The notes under the pieces were generated by a model, which was not told the origin of the DNA, searched no databases, and saw only the letters and a list, made by a program, of their open reading frames with translations. Both the position numbers and the translations under genes were made by a program. This document shows, piece by piece, positions 49,060-59,800 of a DNA stretch of 64,000 bases. This DNA is from Sycobia sp. Sy_11 (lineage: Eukaryota; Arthropoda; Insecta; Hymenoptera; Epichrysomallidae). The stretch is from assembly GCA_018907035.1 (NCBI GenBank), contig JACCIC010000366.1, positions 106,817 through 170,816 on the forward strand, written 5' to 3'. Positions within the stretch are counted from its first letter, which is position 1; every line of letters starts with the position of its first letter.

Positions 49060-49240
49060 CGTACACTCGCAGTAAAAGTCGTCCCGGAATACCTGGGCAT
49101 CGTATTCTGCCTCTCCAACACAAAACTCTCTATAGCAGTCGTCCCGAGACATGTCCTATATTCCGAACATGATACTCTCTGTAATCGTCGTTTCGAGACA
49201 TTTGAACATCTATTTCAATCGCCCGAACTCAAAAGAACAT
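49060..49240 (-). repeat. 60-bp minisatellite, inverted block
   Basis: Three degenerate units of the same 60-bp repeat in reverse orientation (anchors GTCGTCCCG at 49078 and 49138, and CGTCGTTTCG near 49187). With the direct block it forms a large palindrome around 49015-49060. Confidence 0.8.
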
Positions 49241-49620
49241 ACGGTTGTACATTCTGCATATACATACTCTATATACAGAAGCGATGATAGGTAAATTACG
49301 GTCAATTATGTATAGTAATATAGATTTTTATATATAGAGTACTTTTTACTTAAATATTATTGAATTGTTTAATAAATCTGTTAAATTATTATCTCGGGCG
49401 AAGGCAAGACGAAGATGCTAGTATATATATGCATGAGATAGATTATGCACATTATATATAAAAATAAGATCCATATGTAATTCATATGTTCTGAAATTTA
49501 GACAAAATTTTAATCTTTGTTGAATTTAATATAAAATTTGTAATAATAATATAAATATATTTTATCTTGCATTAGACATATTATTCGTACATTTGCTGCT
49601 AATGCCGAGACGTCTTTAAC

Positions 49621-49624
<4 letters not shown>

Positions 49625-49710
<86 letters not shown>
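49625..49710. repeat. (CT)n(AT)n microsatellite
   Basis: CT run passing into an AT run. The flanks 49241-49625 and 49711-50050 are AT-rich without genes. Confidence 0.95.
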
Positions 49711-49712
<2 letters not shown>

Positions 49713-50089
49713 TTATAAAAATTAAATGGGCATTTTCATATGTCACTGTGTTAAGTCGTTACATTCACAATAATATTTCAGGGACAGAGAGCTTAAAGAT
49801 GCAGGCCAACGAAATAAAATATTTATTTTTAATAATGCATATGACTATAATATATATAATTATAATATATATAATTATATTATCTACAAAGTATAATATA
49901 AAATTCGATTTGAGCAAGAGAAAAATGTCCAAAAATGCAGAAATGCAACAATGTTTATGTTAAAAAATTATGTTCTAAACAAAACAAAGCAAAAATCTGT
50001 AAAATAATTATCGTATTTATTAGTGATAATGAACGTAATATATAAAAACCATTGACAATTATGACAGTTACAAGTGACGCGTTCAACTT

Positions 50090-50342
50090 GACAACTGCTC
50101 GCATTTACAAACTAAATCCGACTAACCATTCTAGGCTGTGGAATCGGCCTTATATTGTTAACTCACCAATACTTTTCAATATATACAATAGTGACCTACT
50201 TAATCTCTTTGATCTAAATTCTTCGACACATAAACGCTCTATCGCCTTCACAGACGACCTGATAATATACGTTACAGGACCAAAAATAAAAAAATTAGAA
50301 TTAGAGCTTCAAGAACTATTTGAAAACATTAATAGTAGATAG
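50090..50342 (+). pseudogene. Non-LTR RT fragment
   Basis: A short open stretch with SPILFNIYNSDLLNLFDL and the catalytic box in IAFTDDLIIYVTGPKI (FTDD where FADD is usual), then KKLELELQELFENIN. Only RT motifs 4-5 are present. It is followed by C-rich low-complexity DNA (50343-50480). Confidence 0.72.
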
Positions 50343-50628
50343 GCTATGGGCATTCTAGCACATGGGCATTCTGGCACACTCTCCCCCCCTGAAATCTGTG
50401 CTTTGGCCCTGTGGGCATTCAAGCACACCCCCCCCCCCTTGAAAACTGTGCTGAGCCCCCCTGCATATTGTAATGTATAGAGAATGAGGTCACCTCCCAA
50501 AACGATGCCGCTCTCGCTATATTAGATAATGAGAGAGAGATGGGGAACGACTCGTTTCATCATTTCCATTCATTACATTTGAGCCGAGTGATATTTCTTC
50601 ACGATGAAAATTTAATATGCGTGTGAGA

Positions 50629-51800
50629 AAAGCGAACACCGTTGATGGTTATCTATTATTACAGAAAATGCTTACCCATATACTGTATACTGAAAGCGAG
50701 TTATTTTTCTTTGCCGCTCCCACACCTTGCATCCTCTCAGTTTCGATCGAGGATAATATCTATGCGTTTGTAAAAGGGAGTGAGTATGGAAAACCAGAGT
50801 ACAAGTATCTATTTTGAAAGAGGCCCACTTCTCGGAACAGCAGGGGAAAGGGTCCGAATAGAGGCAGACACTAGTGCAAGTGAGGTAGACCGTTGTCAAT
50901 CAGTATAATCTGCTTAAAGTCATAATGTACTTTGCGTTGGTGGTTATGAATGTCTATCGTTATAGAAAACAGGTACACCAATACTGAAAGCGACTTATTT
51001 TTATATGCCGGGCTCACGACCACCCTTCCCCCCTGCACCCTCGTTAGTATAATCCGCTTACCTGTTCTAATGCGCTTGCCGCAGATGCACGTGCAAGACC
51101 GAGGTGAACTCATCAATTAGGATAACTATAACCAAGATGATTTTCTTTTTCTTTGTAACTCTCTAGATTTGTATCTTGTTGATTTCGACCGAGTATAATA
51201 TCCTTGCGATTGAAAAGAAGGGAGTGACTGCGGGAAACCAACGTATAGTTCTATTTTCGAAAAGGTACACTGTTTGGAAGGAGCATGTGAAAGCGGGTCT
51301 GACGAGAGGCGAGCACGTGCACCTCTTGATCAACTGACTGAGTTTAACTCATCAATTAGGATAATGCGCTTTCCGTTGATGGTTATAAATGTCTATTGTT
51401 ATAGCAAACACGGGAGACAATACGATATACTGTAAGCAAGATCATGTTTCTATTTTTCTTTGTCACTCCCTCGCTTTAAATCTTTACGATTTCGGTAGAA
51501 TACGACATCAATGCGATTGGAAATCCAAGGGAGTGACTGTGCGAAACCAGCATATAGGCGTTCTATTTTCAAATGGTTTATTTCTTGGCAGGAACATGGA
51601 AAAGTAGGTCGGAGGAGAGGCGAACACGTGCGCCTCTCGATATACTGACCGAGGGTGACTGATCATATAGTTTAATCCGCTTATCGTTAATGGTTATAGA
51701 TGAGTATTGTTATAAGGAACAGGTGAGATCATATTAAATGCTGGAAGCGAGGTATTTTTTCTTTATTAGTGCTACGCTTTCTCGCTCGAATAAAGAAGAA
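50629..51800. repeat. Degenerate tandem repeat, about 300-440 bp units
   Basis: Four diverged units anchored on GTTGATGGTTAT-type blocks at 50641, 50936, 51375 and 51686. Each is followed by an ACTGAAAGCGA-like block, and the longer units contain GGGAGTGACTG and GGCGAACACGTGC. Located at the presumed left end of Maverick copy A. No coding sense. Confidence 0.65.
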
Positions 51801-51879
51801 CGTGAAACCGCCTAAAATCATAGATCATACGAGATAGACAGGTCATTAGAAAGATTATAGCGAGCGATTGTGGGGAAAA

Positions 51880-52180
51880 ATTTTGTCTTTGCTAGGCGCA
51901 CGCTTAGCTCATTATTGCGTTTGGAGTGATACAATTTCCACCAATGACGAGTAACGTACGCTTCACCGAGTCTCAGAGGGAGGAGAAAATTTGTCTTCCT
52001 CCACCAATGAGGAATAATATACGCTTCGCCGTAGCTGAGAGGCAGGAGGTTACAATTTTCATTTGGTCCATCAGAAAAATATAACCGATCTTCATACAAG
52101 TAAGTGGTGGGAGGGGGATGGATTATCAAGGAGGGAGGAGAAAACATGTGCTCCAGCACCAATGAGGAAAATTTTCTTGC
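51880..52180 (+). promoter_or_regulatory. CCAAT-box cluster upstream of the RS gene
   Basis: Three CACCAATGA sites (CCAAT at 51941, 52004 and 52159) within degenerate ~60-bp repeats that share ACGCTTCACCGAG and GGGAGGAGAAAA blocks. They could bind NF-Y. They lie 220-440 bp upstream of the RS gene. Confidence 0.4.
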
Positions 52181-52301
52181 ATCAAAGTAGAAGGGGTGAA
52201 CCATCCTTCCCATAAGATAGTAAACGAAGGCGGTTCTTCTTTTTTATTTTTTTTTAATCAATAGAAACGTTTTCTCATAAAAGGTCAGCACTGGAAAACT
52301 G

Positions 52302-52309
52302 TATAAAAG
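52302..52309 (+). promoter_or_regulatory. TATA box of the RS gene
   Basis: TATAAAAG followed about 25-30 bp later by an initiator-like CAGTCAGTTTTT, 75 bp before the ATG at 52384. Confidence 0.55.
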
Positions 52310-52383
52310 CGGAATCGCAGTCAGTTTTTTCATCACAATCTGCCTTCAAATTTCAAAGATTAATAATATTAAAAATTGGAAAA

Positions 52384-53177
52384 ATGAAGATAGCTGTGAG
52401 CACGGCAGGCAGCAGCAGAAGCAACGGCAACAACAACAGTAACAGCATCAGCACCGGGAAGCGGCTGCCTGCTGTGGAAAAGGCTCCCCGAAGCAGGTGG
52501 AAGTACTTGAAATCAATGGACTTGTTTGGGGAGGAAGAACATGAGGAGGAGGATGCACGGCCGACGACGCCAATTTCAATTGTCGCAGCGTCACTGACAA
52601 GGGCTGTAACGCCCTGCCTTGAAGAAGAGGCAAGGAGCAGCTTTCCAGACACCGCAACCGACTGGAAAGCGCTCTATCGAAGAGCGCAGGAGATGACGGA
52701 AGCCATCCGTCAAGCGGTCAAATTCGCGGAATTTTTCGAAAAGCTAGATGGAGGTAAGGAAAATAATAATTTGTTTTAATATTCTTCTATTTTAAATATA
52801 TTTATTTATATATAATTTATACAATATATTAATAATATAAATATTAAATAATATATTTATTTATATATATAATTTTAAAATATATTTAATTTTATATTTA
52901 ATTAATATTAATATGTATGATTTTTTGTTTATCTGTTATAGGGACGAAGAATGGAAGCGATGGGCATCGCAAACGGTCAAGGAGCCGTTCGGTGAAGAAG
53001 GGAAGAACACGAAGCCGTCCTAGAACGCCGAGGATGACTCAGCATCACAGCCGCAGCCCATCCATCGCAAGTATGCGATATTCAAGCTGCTCGAGCGTTG
53101 AGGAAATCAACGCCGAACTTCCCCCAGCGCAGCCAAGGATAGTGCAAGATGTAAGATTAGAAAAAAAATGCAATTAA
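52384..53177 (+). CDS. Two-exon RS-rich protein, candidate Maverick accessory gene
   Basis: Exon 1 is 52384-52753 and exon 2 is 52942-53177; the intron (188 bp) has GTAAGG and TTATAG borders, and joining keeps the frame. The product is about 201 residues: a Ser/Asn-rich N-terminus, a basic RWKYLKSMDLFGEEEHEEEE-like acidic switch around residues 35-60, a helical middle (DWKALYRRAQEMTEAIRQA, AEFFEKLDGG), then an Arg/Ser tail (HRKRSRSRSVKKGRTRSRP) and a short acidic end. The frame is intact and has a TATA box and upstream CCAAT sites. I do not recognise a family. RS tails occur in splicing factors and in viral nucleic-acid-binding proteins. Linkage to Maverick copy A is inferred from position and from a similar RS exon before copy B. 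Confidence 0.6.
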
Positions 53178-53272
53178 ATGGAATAATATTGAATAATAAC
53201 TAGATTTATATGTAATATGTATATGTAATATGTATAGATAAAAATAAAAAAATGTATAAAAATATTAAAGAA

Positions 53273-53969
53273 AGTGTATTATAAAAGAATATAAATAAAA
53301 ATAACTAAAGAAATGGAAAAAACAAAATTATGACGTTTTACCTTTTATCCTAGCTTTCCTCATTGAATAAAGAACGTACATTAATAATAATTTAATTAAT
53401 TAACAATAATAATTATATAATAGTACATTTCTAATATATAATAATAGTAATGTATGAAAATATATGAATATAAATTATTCAATATATATATTCAATATAT
53501 GAATAAAAATGTATGAAAATATTAAAGAAAGTGTATTGTAAAAAAAAAAAATAAATAAAAATAAAAATAAATAAAGAAATGTGAAAAAACAAAATTATGA
53601 TTTTTTACCTTTTATCCTACCTTTCCTCATAGAATAAAGAACGTACATTAATAATAATTTAATTAATTAACAATAATAATTATATAATAGTACATTTCTA
53701 ATATATAATAATAGTAATGTATAAAAATATATGAATATAAATTATTCAATATATATATATTCAATATATATTCAATATATGAATAAATTGAATGAAAAAT
53801 TACAGAAAGTGTATTGTAAAAAAAAATAAATAAAAATAAATAAAGAAATGGGAAAAAACAAAATTATGATGATTTACCTTTTATCCTACCTTTCCTCATA
53901 GAATAAAGAACGTATATTAATAATTTAATTAATTAACAATAATAATTATATAATAGTACATTTACATTA
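53273..53969. repeat. AT-rich tandem repeat, period about 260-280 bp
   Basis: About 2.7 units beginning GTGTATT(A/G)TAAAA at 53273, 53531 and about 53809. Each includes TTTACCTTTTATCCTA, CTTTCCTCAT and TTAATTAATTAACAATAATA. It lies directly downstream of the RS gene and is interrupted on its right by mariner copy 3. Confidence 0.85.
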
Positions 53970-54005
53970 TCTCTTGTCAAAAAAAAAATTATTTCATCAT
54001 AATTA

Positions 54006-55239
54006 TCAGGTATGTGAATAAGTCTTTCCCGTTTTTTTTCAAATTTTGAGCCTTTATTGTGAAAAAATGGTTACAAATGAATTATTGAAAGTATTGGCCA
54101 TCGCTAGCTACAACTTTTTCCCATCTTTCTGGCAACATACGAATCCCGTTGCGAAAAAATTCCAACGGTTTGGCCTCTATCCAGTCATCCACCCATTTTT
54201 TGGCCTCCTCGTAGGAATGGAAGTGCTGGTCAGCCAGGCCATGCGTCATCGATCTGAAGAGATGGTAATTAGACGGAGCAACGTCTGGACTATACGGCGG
54301 GTGGGGTAGGACTTGCCATTTGAACGTTTCTAAGTATGTTTTCACCGGCGGTGCAACATGTGGGAGAGCATTGTCATGTTGCAAAATAACTTTGTCGTGC
54401 CTGCCGGAGTATTGTGGCCGTTTTTCTCGCAGTGCGCGGCTCAAACGCATCAATTGTCATCGATAGACCTCGCCTGTGATCCTTTCATTCGGTTTCAGAA
54501 GCTCATAGTAAACCACACCTAGCTGGTCCCACCATATACAGAGCATGAGCTTGGCGCCATGAATATATGGCTTGGCCGTCGATGATGATGCATGGCCGGG
54601 TAGTCCCCATGATTTTCTTCGCTTCGGATTATCGTAACGTATCCACTTTTCATCGCCAGTCACGATACGATGCAGAAAACCCTTTCTTTTATGTCACTGA
54701 AGCAGCTGTTCGCAAGTGAAAAAACGCCGTTCGACGTCTCTCAGCTTCAGTTCGTACGGCACCCAATTTCCTTGCTTTTGGATCATTCCCATGGCTTTCA
54801 AACGCTTGGAAATGGTTGTTCGGTCAACTCCCAATGCTTCAGCAAGTTCTTCTTGCGTTTGACAAGAATCTTCATCAAGCAAAGTCGCCAATTCTCGATC
54901 TTCAAAGATTTGCGGCCGCCCGGAACGCTCCTTGTCTTCCACGTCGAAATCACCGATTTTGAAGCGTCGAAACCATCCGCGAACACTTGAATCATCGACA
55001 CAACCTTCTCCATAAGCCTCCTGAAGCAATCGATGCGTCTCGGCAGCAGATTTCTTCAAATTGAACCAATAAAGTGAAACTTCCCGCAAATGGCGAAAAA
55101 TTTTTAACTAATGTGTTAGTATGGAATTGTTGACATATGAATAAGCTTTGATTATGACATATGTAACCATTGAATACTCGCACAGTATTGGTGGCCCCAT
55201 CTCTTACAAAAAACGGGAAAGACTTATTCACACTCTTAA
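54006..55239 (-). mobile_element. Mariner element copy 3
   Basis: Same family as the other two copies; TA at 54004-54005 and 55240-55241. About 54 bp shorter because of a deletion at about 55093-55095 covering the transposase start. Confidence 0.93.
54082..55089 (-). pseudogene. Mariner transposase, two nonsense codons and lost start
   Basis: Collinear with the intact frame of copy 2. Two CGA codons have become TGA (54694-54696 and 54457-54459), the pattern of CpG decay. The deletion upstream removes the initiator and first residues (the frame begins at REVSLYWFNL). The catalytic motifs TGDEKW, HDNALPH (Arg to Leu) and SPDVAPSNYH (third Asp changed to Asn) are visible, so a catalytic residue is lost as well. 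Confidence 0.92.
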
Positions 55240-55309
55240 TAATAAAATAATAATATCATTAATTAAAATAAATTGAAACAGTTTTTGTATTCAAGAATAG
55301 TATATAAAA

Positions 55310-55555
55310 CATTTTTTTTTTATTTTTAAAAAATTGATAATATCAAATTTTTTTCATTCATTTAAAAAATTATTTTTTCATTTATTTACTATTTAGTTAT
55401 TTTATTTTATTAAATTACTTCATTCTTTTTTGACTTATTTTTTTTTATTTTTAAAAAATTGATAGTATCAAATTTTTTTCATTCATTTTTAAAATTGTTT
55501 TCATTGATTTACTATTTATTTTTTATTTTATTAAATTACTTCAATATATTTTTTT
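55310..55555. repeat. Tandem duplication, about 128 bp, AT-rich
   Basis: Two copies of a unit containing AAAAAATTGATA(A/G)TATCAAA, TTTTCATTCATTT and TTAAATTACTTCA, in low-complexity DNA between mariner copy 3 and the next gene. Confidence 0.75.
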
Positions 55556-55741
55556 AAATTATTTAAAAACTAAAAAAAAAAAAATTATAGGAATAATATA
55601 ATATAAAAATTTATATTATACAATAATATCAATAATTGAAATAAAAATTACAAATCTGATTTTTTTTTCAAGATATATAGTATTTATTAATATAATTTTT
55701 TTACAAATTTCATTTTACAATAATACTATTTTTAGTCAATT

Positions 55742-56167
55742 TCATCTCGTCCATACTTTCCACTCAAATAATTTTGCAACCATGTACGAATTATTCAACC
55801 ATTCCTTCTTCTCTCGTCCCTTGACATATAATTTTTTTACTCCAGTACAGCATATCTCCAATGTTCTTTGAAGCCTATGGTATGGAATGTCACCAGTATC
55901 CCATTCAAGCCCATGGTAATCACGCTGCAACCAGTGAACTGTTTTTTTTTCATTCCATGTCAAGTCACTCCATGGAAATGGTGGCTTAAAGATATATACT
56001 GTAGGTAGTGCACCTCTTTCCATACCTAATAAACTAAATTCCTTTAAAATGAAAGTTTGCGGGCCTCTTGTCTGAAAACCCTGCATGTCGCAGAAGAATA
56101 CTTTATCTTCTGGACACTTCGGAATATTTTTTCTAAACATCACTTCGTATTCCCTCACTCTAGCCAT
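55742..56167 (-). CDS. Small RNase H-like/DEDD-like protein of unknown role
   Basis: A 141-codon intact frame from ATG 56167. Conserved-looking blocks: KVFFCDMQGFQTRG (Asp at the end of a beta strand), FILKEFSLLG, IFKPPFPWSDLT, WLQRDYHGLEWDTGDIPY and KKLYVKGREKKEWL. The order (Asp-x-x-Gly-Phe, Lys-Glu, HGL-W-x-x-G, YVKG-x-EK) is one I recall from arthropod element-associated proteins; an exonuclease-type RNase H fold is a guess. A TATA-like TATAAAAATG lies upstream on this strand (about 56241-56252). Divergent from PolB, 700 bp apart, so probably part of Maverick copy A. Confidence 0.55.
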   Translation of the reverse strand: MARVREYEVMFRKNIPKCPEDKVFFCDMQGFQTRGPQTFILKEFSLLGMERGALPTVYIFKPPFPWSDLTWNEKKTVHWLQRDYHGLEWDTGDIPYHRLQRTLEICCTGVKKLYVKGREKKEWLNNSYMVAKLFEWKVWTR

Positions 56168-56287
56168 TCTCAGTTTATTTCTATTTACCGATAGTTAGAA
56201 GTGTTGATTATGAATGCAAGTTCTATGCTTATGCATTCATTTTTATAATAGTTCTCCCCCTCCTCGTGAAATGAGAACTGTCCTACA

Positions 56288-56543
56288 ATTGGCTGAGAAA
56301 AATAAAATAGATTCGATTGGATGATGAAGATTGAATTTTTTTTTGGTTGGTGACAAGTCAATTCATCCCCTCTATTCTTAGAGAAAGTCACTTACGATTG
56401 GGCGTGGAAGAAGAAAAGCATTTGTACGTTGAGAAAGCAAGTAACGGTAGATATTTAGATGTTCCTAAACTCTATACGCCCCCCTCGTAGGAAATCACGT
56501 TTATGATTGGACGTTCAAGGAGAAAGGATGATATTTTGATTGG
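56288..56543 (-). promoter_or_regulatory. Inverted CCAAT-box cluster upstream of PolB
   Basis: Five ATTGG pentamers (56288, 56316, 56397, 56506, 56539) in 256 bp, three of them with a preceding G as GATTGG. They lie between the divergent DEDD-like and PolB genes; NF-Y-type binding is possible. A cluster of the same box in the other orientation precedes the RS gene. Confidence 0.42.
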
Positions 56544-56655
56544 TTTTAGTCTACATATATTCTTCTCATTCTAACACGCTATTGAATGTTTTCTATCACA
56601 GGCTTAACATTGTGCTTCCACTTCTGTTTCCCCTTCTCCTTATTTTTCATTTTTC

Positions 56656-56663
56656 TTTAAAAG
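56656..56663 (+). promoter_or_regulatory. TATA-like element of PolB
   Basis: TTTAAAAG followed by CG, closely resembling the TATAAAAGCG of the RS gene, with a GGAACACAGTTTTT initiator-like stretch about 30 bp on. It is 200 bp before the PolB ATG. Confidence 0.4.
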
Positions 56664-56864
56664 CGAGACAGTTTCTTGGAGGAACACAGTTTTTACACCA
56701 CAGTTAAATAAGTTCAGTTTCATCTTTCTTATTTTTTCTATTGCCAGTTATACAAGTGTGTTGTATTGTAACAGTGAATAAAGATGCAATATTAAGTGAA
56801 GTCTGATATATTTTAAATATTTTTTAAAATATATGTTATTAATTCACGTTAAAATAAAAGTAAA

Positions 56865-59800
56865 ATGGCTTATCTTTCGTCTGTCGAATTTCAAGTGAAA
56901 CAACTTCGTGATATTTACGAACGTGTCAGTGAATTGAACGTAATCGAACTCGAGAATTATTCAATAATAACTGAACAGGCTTTGTTAGAGCTGAGAGAAT
57001 TTGGAAAAAAACAAGGTCTCTCTCGAGCAGAAAATCAAAAATGTTTAACATCTCTTATTCATTTGTCATGTTTACAAGCAGGATTTCGGTTCTATCTTGA
57101 TAGTGCAGCACCAATCGGAGGTAGTCTAATCCCTATCGAGTCAGCTAAAGTTGAATGGCGAGATGTTCAATCAGCTTTTAAAAATCGAATAAGGACAGGT
57201 GTTGTGGTTAATTTAAAACATGTGGACATTTTAAGTTTTTTGCTCGATGCACAGAAGCTCTTTGAGGATAAAGTACAAGCATGCTTACAAGAATATAGTG
57301 CAATAAAAGTAAATTCTGATTTTATGTCAGAATTTTCCATGCAGAAAAATGGAGAGGAAACAACAGATATTAAATATTTCACAAGTATGAGTGCTACAGT
57401 ATACATGTCTACTGATTTAGGCAAATGGTATGAGGAACATATTAAGGACCCTCTTCTTACTCATCTAGAAGAATTTCAGGAAAAAGATTCTGGATGGACA
57501 TTAAAAAGTATTATAAGTTTGTGCATAAATATGAAAAAATTTTCACCTCACAAGGGAAGATCATTTATTCCTCTGCCAAAGTTCATAGCATCAAAAAGAG
57601 CATGTATCAATGTCCATAACACTGATACTCAATGCTTTAAATACGCTATTCTTTCAGCATTACATCCAAATGAAAAAAATCCTCAAAGAGTTCATCATTA
57701 TGATAAATATGCAAACGAGTTGAACTTTGGTGATATAGAATTTCCTGTAAAACTAAAAGATGTTTCCAAATTTGAAAAATGGAATAATATTTCAGTAAAT
57801 GTTTATATGCTTAAAAAGTATGGATCGAAATATGAAGTATCACCTTGTCATATTTCATTAAACAAGAAGGAGAAACATGCAAATCTTCTTCTCATTCAAG
57901 ATTTCTACATCGATGAGTATGAAGAAAATAATATTTCTGATGATAATGGAAGTGTGCCTAAATTCCATTACGTTGCGATTAAAAGTATATCCAGACTTGT
58001 AGGTTCACAAGTCAGCAAGACTCACCAAAAATTATACCATTGTGAAAGATGTTTACAACATTTTTATAGTGAAGAAAGGCTAGAAAATCATGAAAATGTT
58101 TTTAAAAATATTAACGATTGTCGAATAAATTTACCAAACTCATCGAATAATATTTTAAAATTTGAAGATTATAATAAAGGGGAAAAAGTGCCTTTTGTAG
58201 TTTATGCTGATTTTGAATGCTTATTAAAACCTACAGAAAATGAAAATGCTTTTCAAATCCACCAGGCATACAGTATAGGATTTTATGTAAAATGTAGCTT
58301 TGATGACAAATTATCCGTTTACAAAGCATATAGACAGAAAAGTGCAGACGATGAGACACCCGCAAGTTGGTTTGTCCGTGAATTAAAATCAATTGGTGAG
58401 AAGATTGATCATCTCTATAAAAATCCAAAACCAATGAAACTCACAGATGATGAAGAGTTGCCTTTTAAATGGTCGACCGTTTGCCATATATGTCGAAAAC
58501 CATTTTTGGATGAGCAACTGGTAGTGCGAGATCACTGTCATTTAACAGGAAGGTAAATTTAATATAATAATTTAAAAGATAATTTAATATAATAAAGAAA
58601 AAGAAATTATTTTGCTAAATTAATTTTTTTCTCATTAGATTCAGAGGTGCTGCCCATAATTCCTGCAATTTGAACTATAAAGACTCGAAATTTATTCCAG
58701 TAATTTTTCACAATCTCAATTATGATACACATTTTATTTTAAAAGAAATTGGAACTTCTACACTGATGAAAGGTCGAGTTAACTTAATACCTCATAACAA
58801 GGAAAAATATATTTCCTTCACAAAGTATATGGATGACTGTGATGTGAGTTTTAGATTCTTAGATTCTTGGCGATTTTTGCCATCATCTTTAGAGAAACTT
58901 GCGTCTTATCTAGATAATGTACCAAAAGCAATACAGGAATTTCAATTAGATGGATACTCAAAAGAAAATATTGATCTTCTTAGACGTAAAGGAATATTTC
59001 CTTACGATTTTGTAGATGGACTTGATAAATTGATAACTACAAAACTGCCGTCGAAAAATGAATTTTATAATAAATTGACAGATTCAGGTATTAGTGAGGA
59101 AGACTATAAGCATGCTGTTCAAGTGTGGGAAAGTTTTAATATATGAACATTAGGAGAGTATTCGGACTTATATTTAAAAACAGATGTTCTACTCTTAGCA
59201 GATGTCTTTGAAAGTTTTCGAGACACATCTATTAAAGCATACGGCTTATGTCCTGCAAATTTTTACACTACTCCAGAATTAACATTTGCAGCAGCTCTAA
59301 AAATGACGAAGGTAGAATTAGAGCTTCTAACAGATATTGACATGTTATTATTTATTGAATCAGGCATTCGAGGTGGAATAAGTCAGTGCTGCATTCGATA
59401 TGCAAAGGCAAATGATCCATACATGGGGTCGACATATGATGAAAAAAAGACAAAGACACTTTTATATTATGATATAAATAATCTGTATGGATGGAGGATG
59501 GTACAGCATTTACCAGTTGGAAAATTTAAATGGATTGATTATGAATCAAATCGTGACTTTTTCAATACTCCATCAGATTCGGGCGTAGGTTATATTGCTG
59601 AAGTAGATTTGGAGTATCCTGAGGAAATACATGATATTCATCGTGATTTACCTTTCTGTGCCGAGCATCGTACACCACCTGGCTCAAAACAAAAGAAACT
59701 TCTAACTACTTTGAACGATAAAACAAGGTATATAATTCATTATCGCGCCCTTAAGCAAGCGCTCGACAATGGTCTTCGATTGAAAAAAGTACATAGAATT

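Noticed and set aside
52353..52657. Minus-strand 99- and 69-codon frames over the RS gene
   Set aside because: Antisense shadows; the plus strand has a TATA box, start and splice sites.
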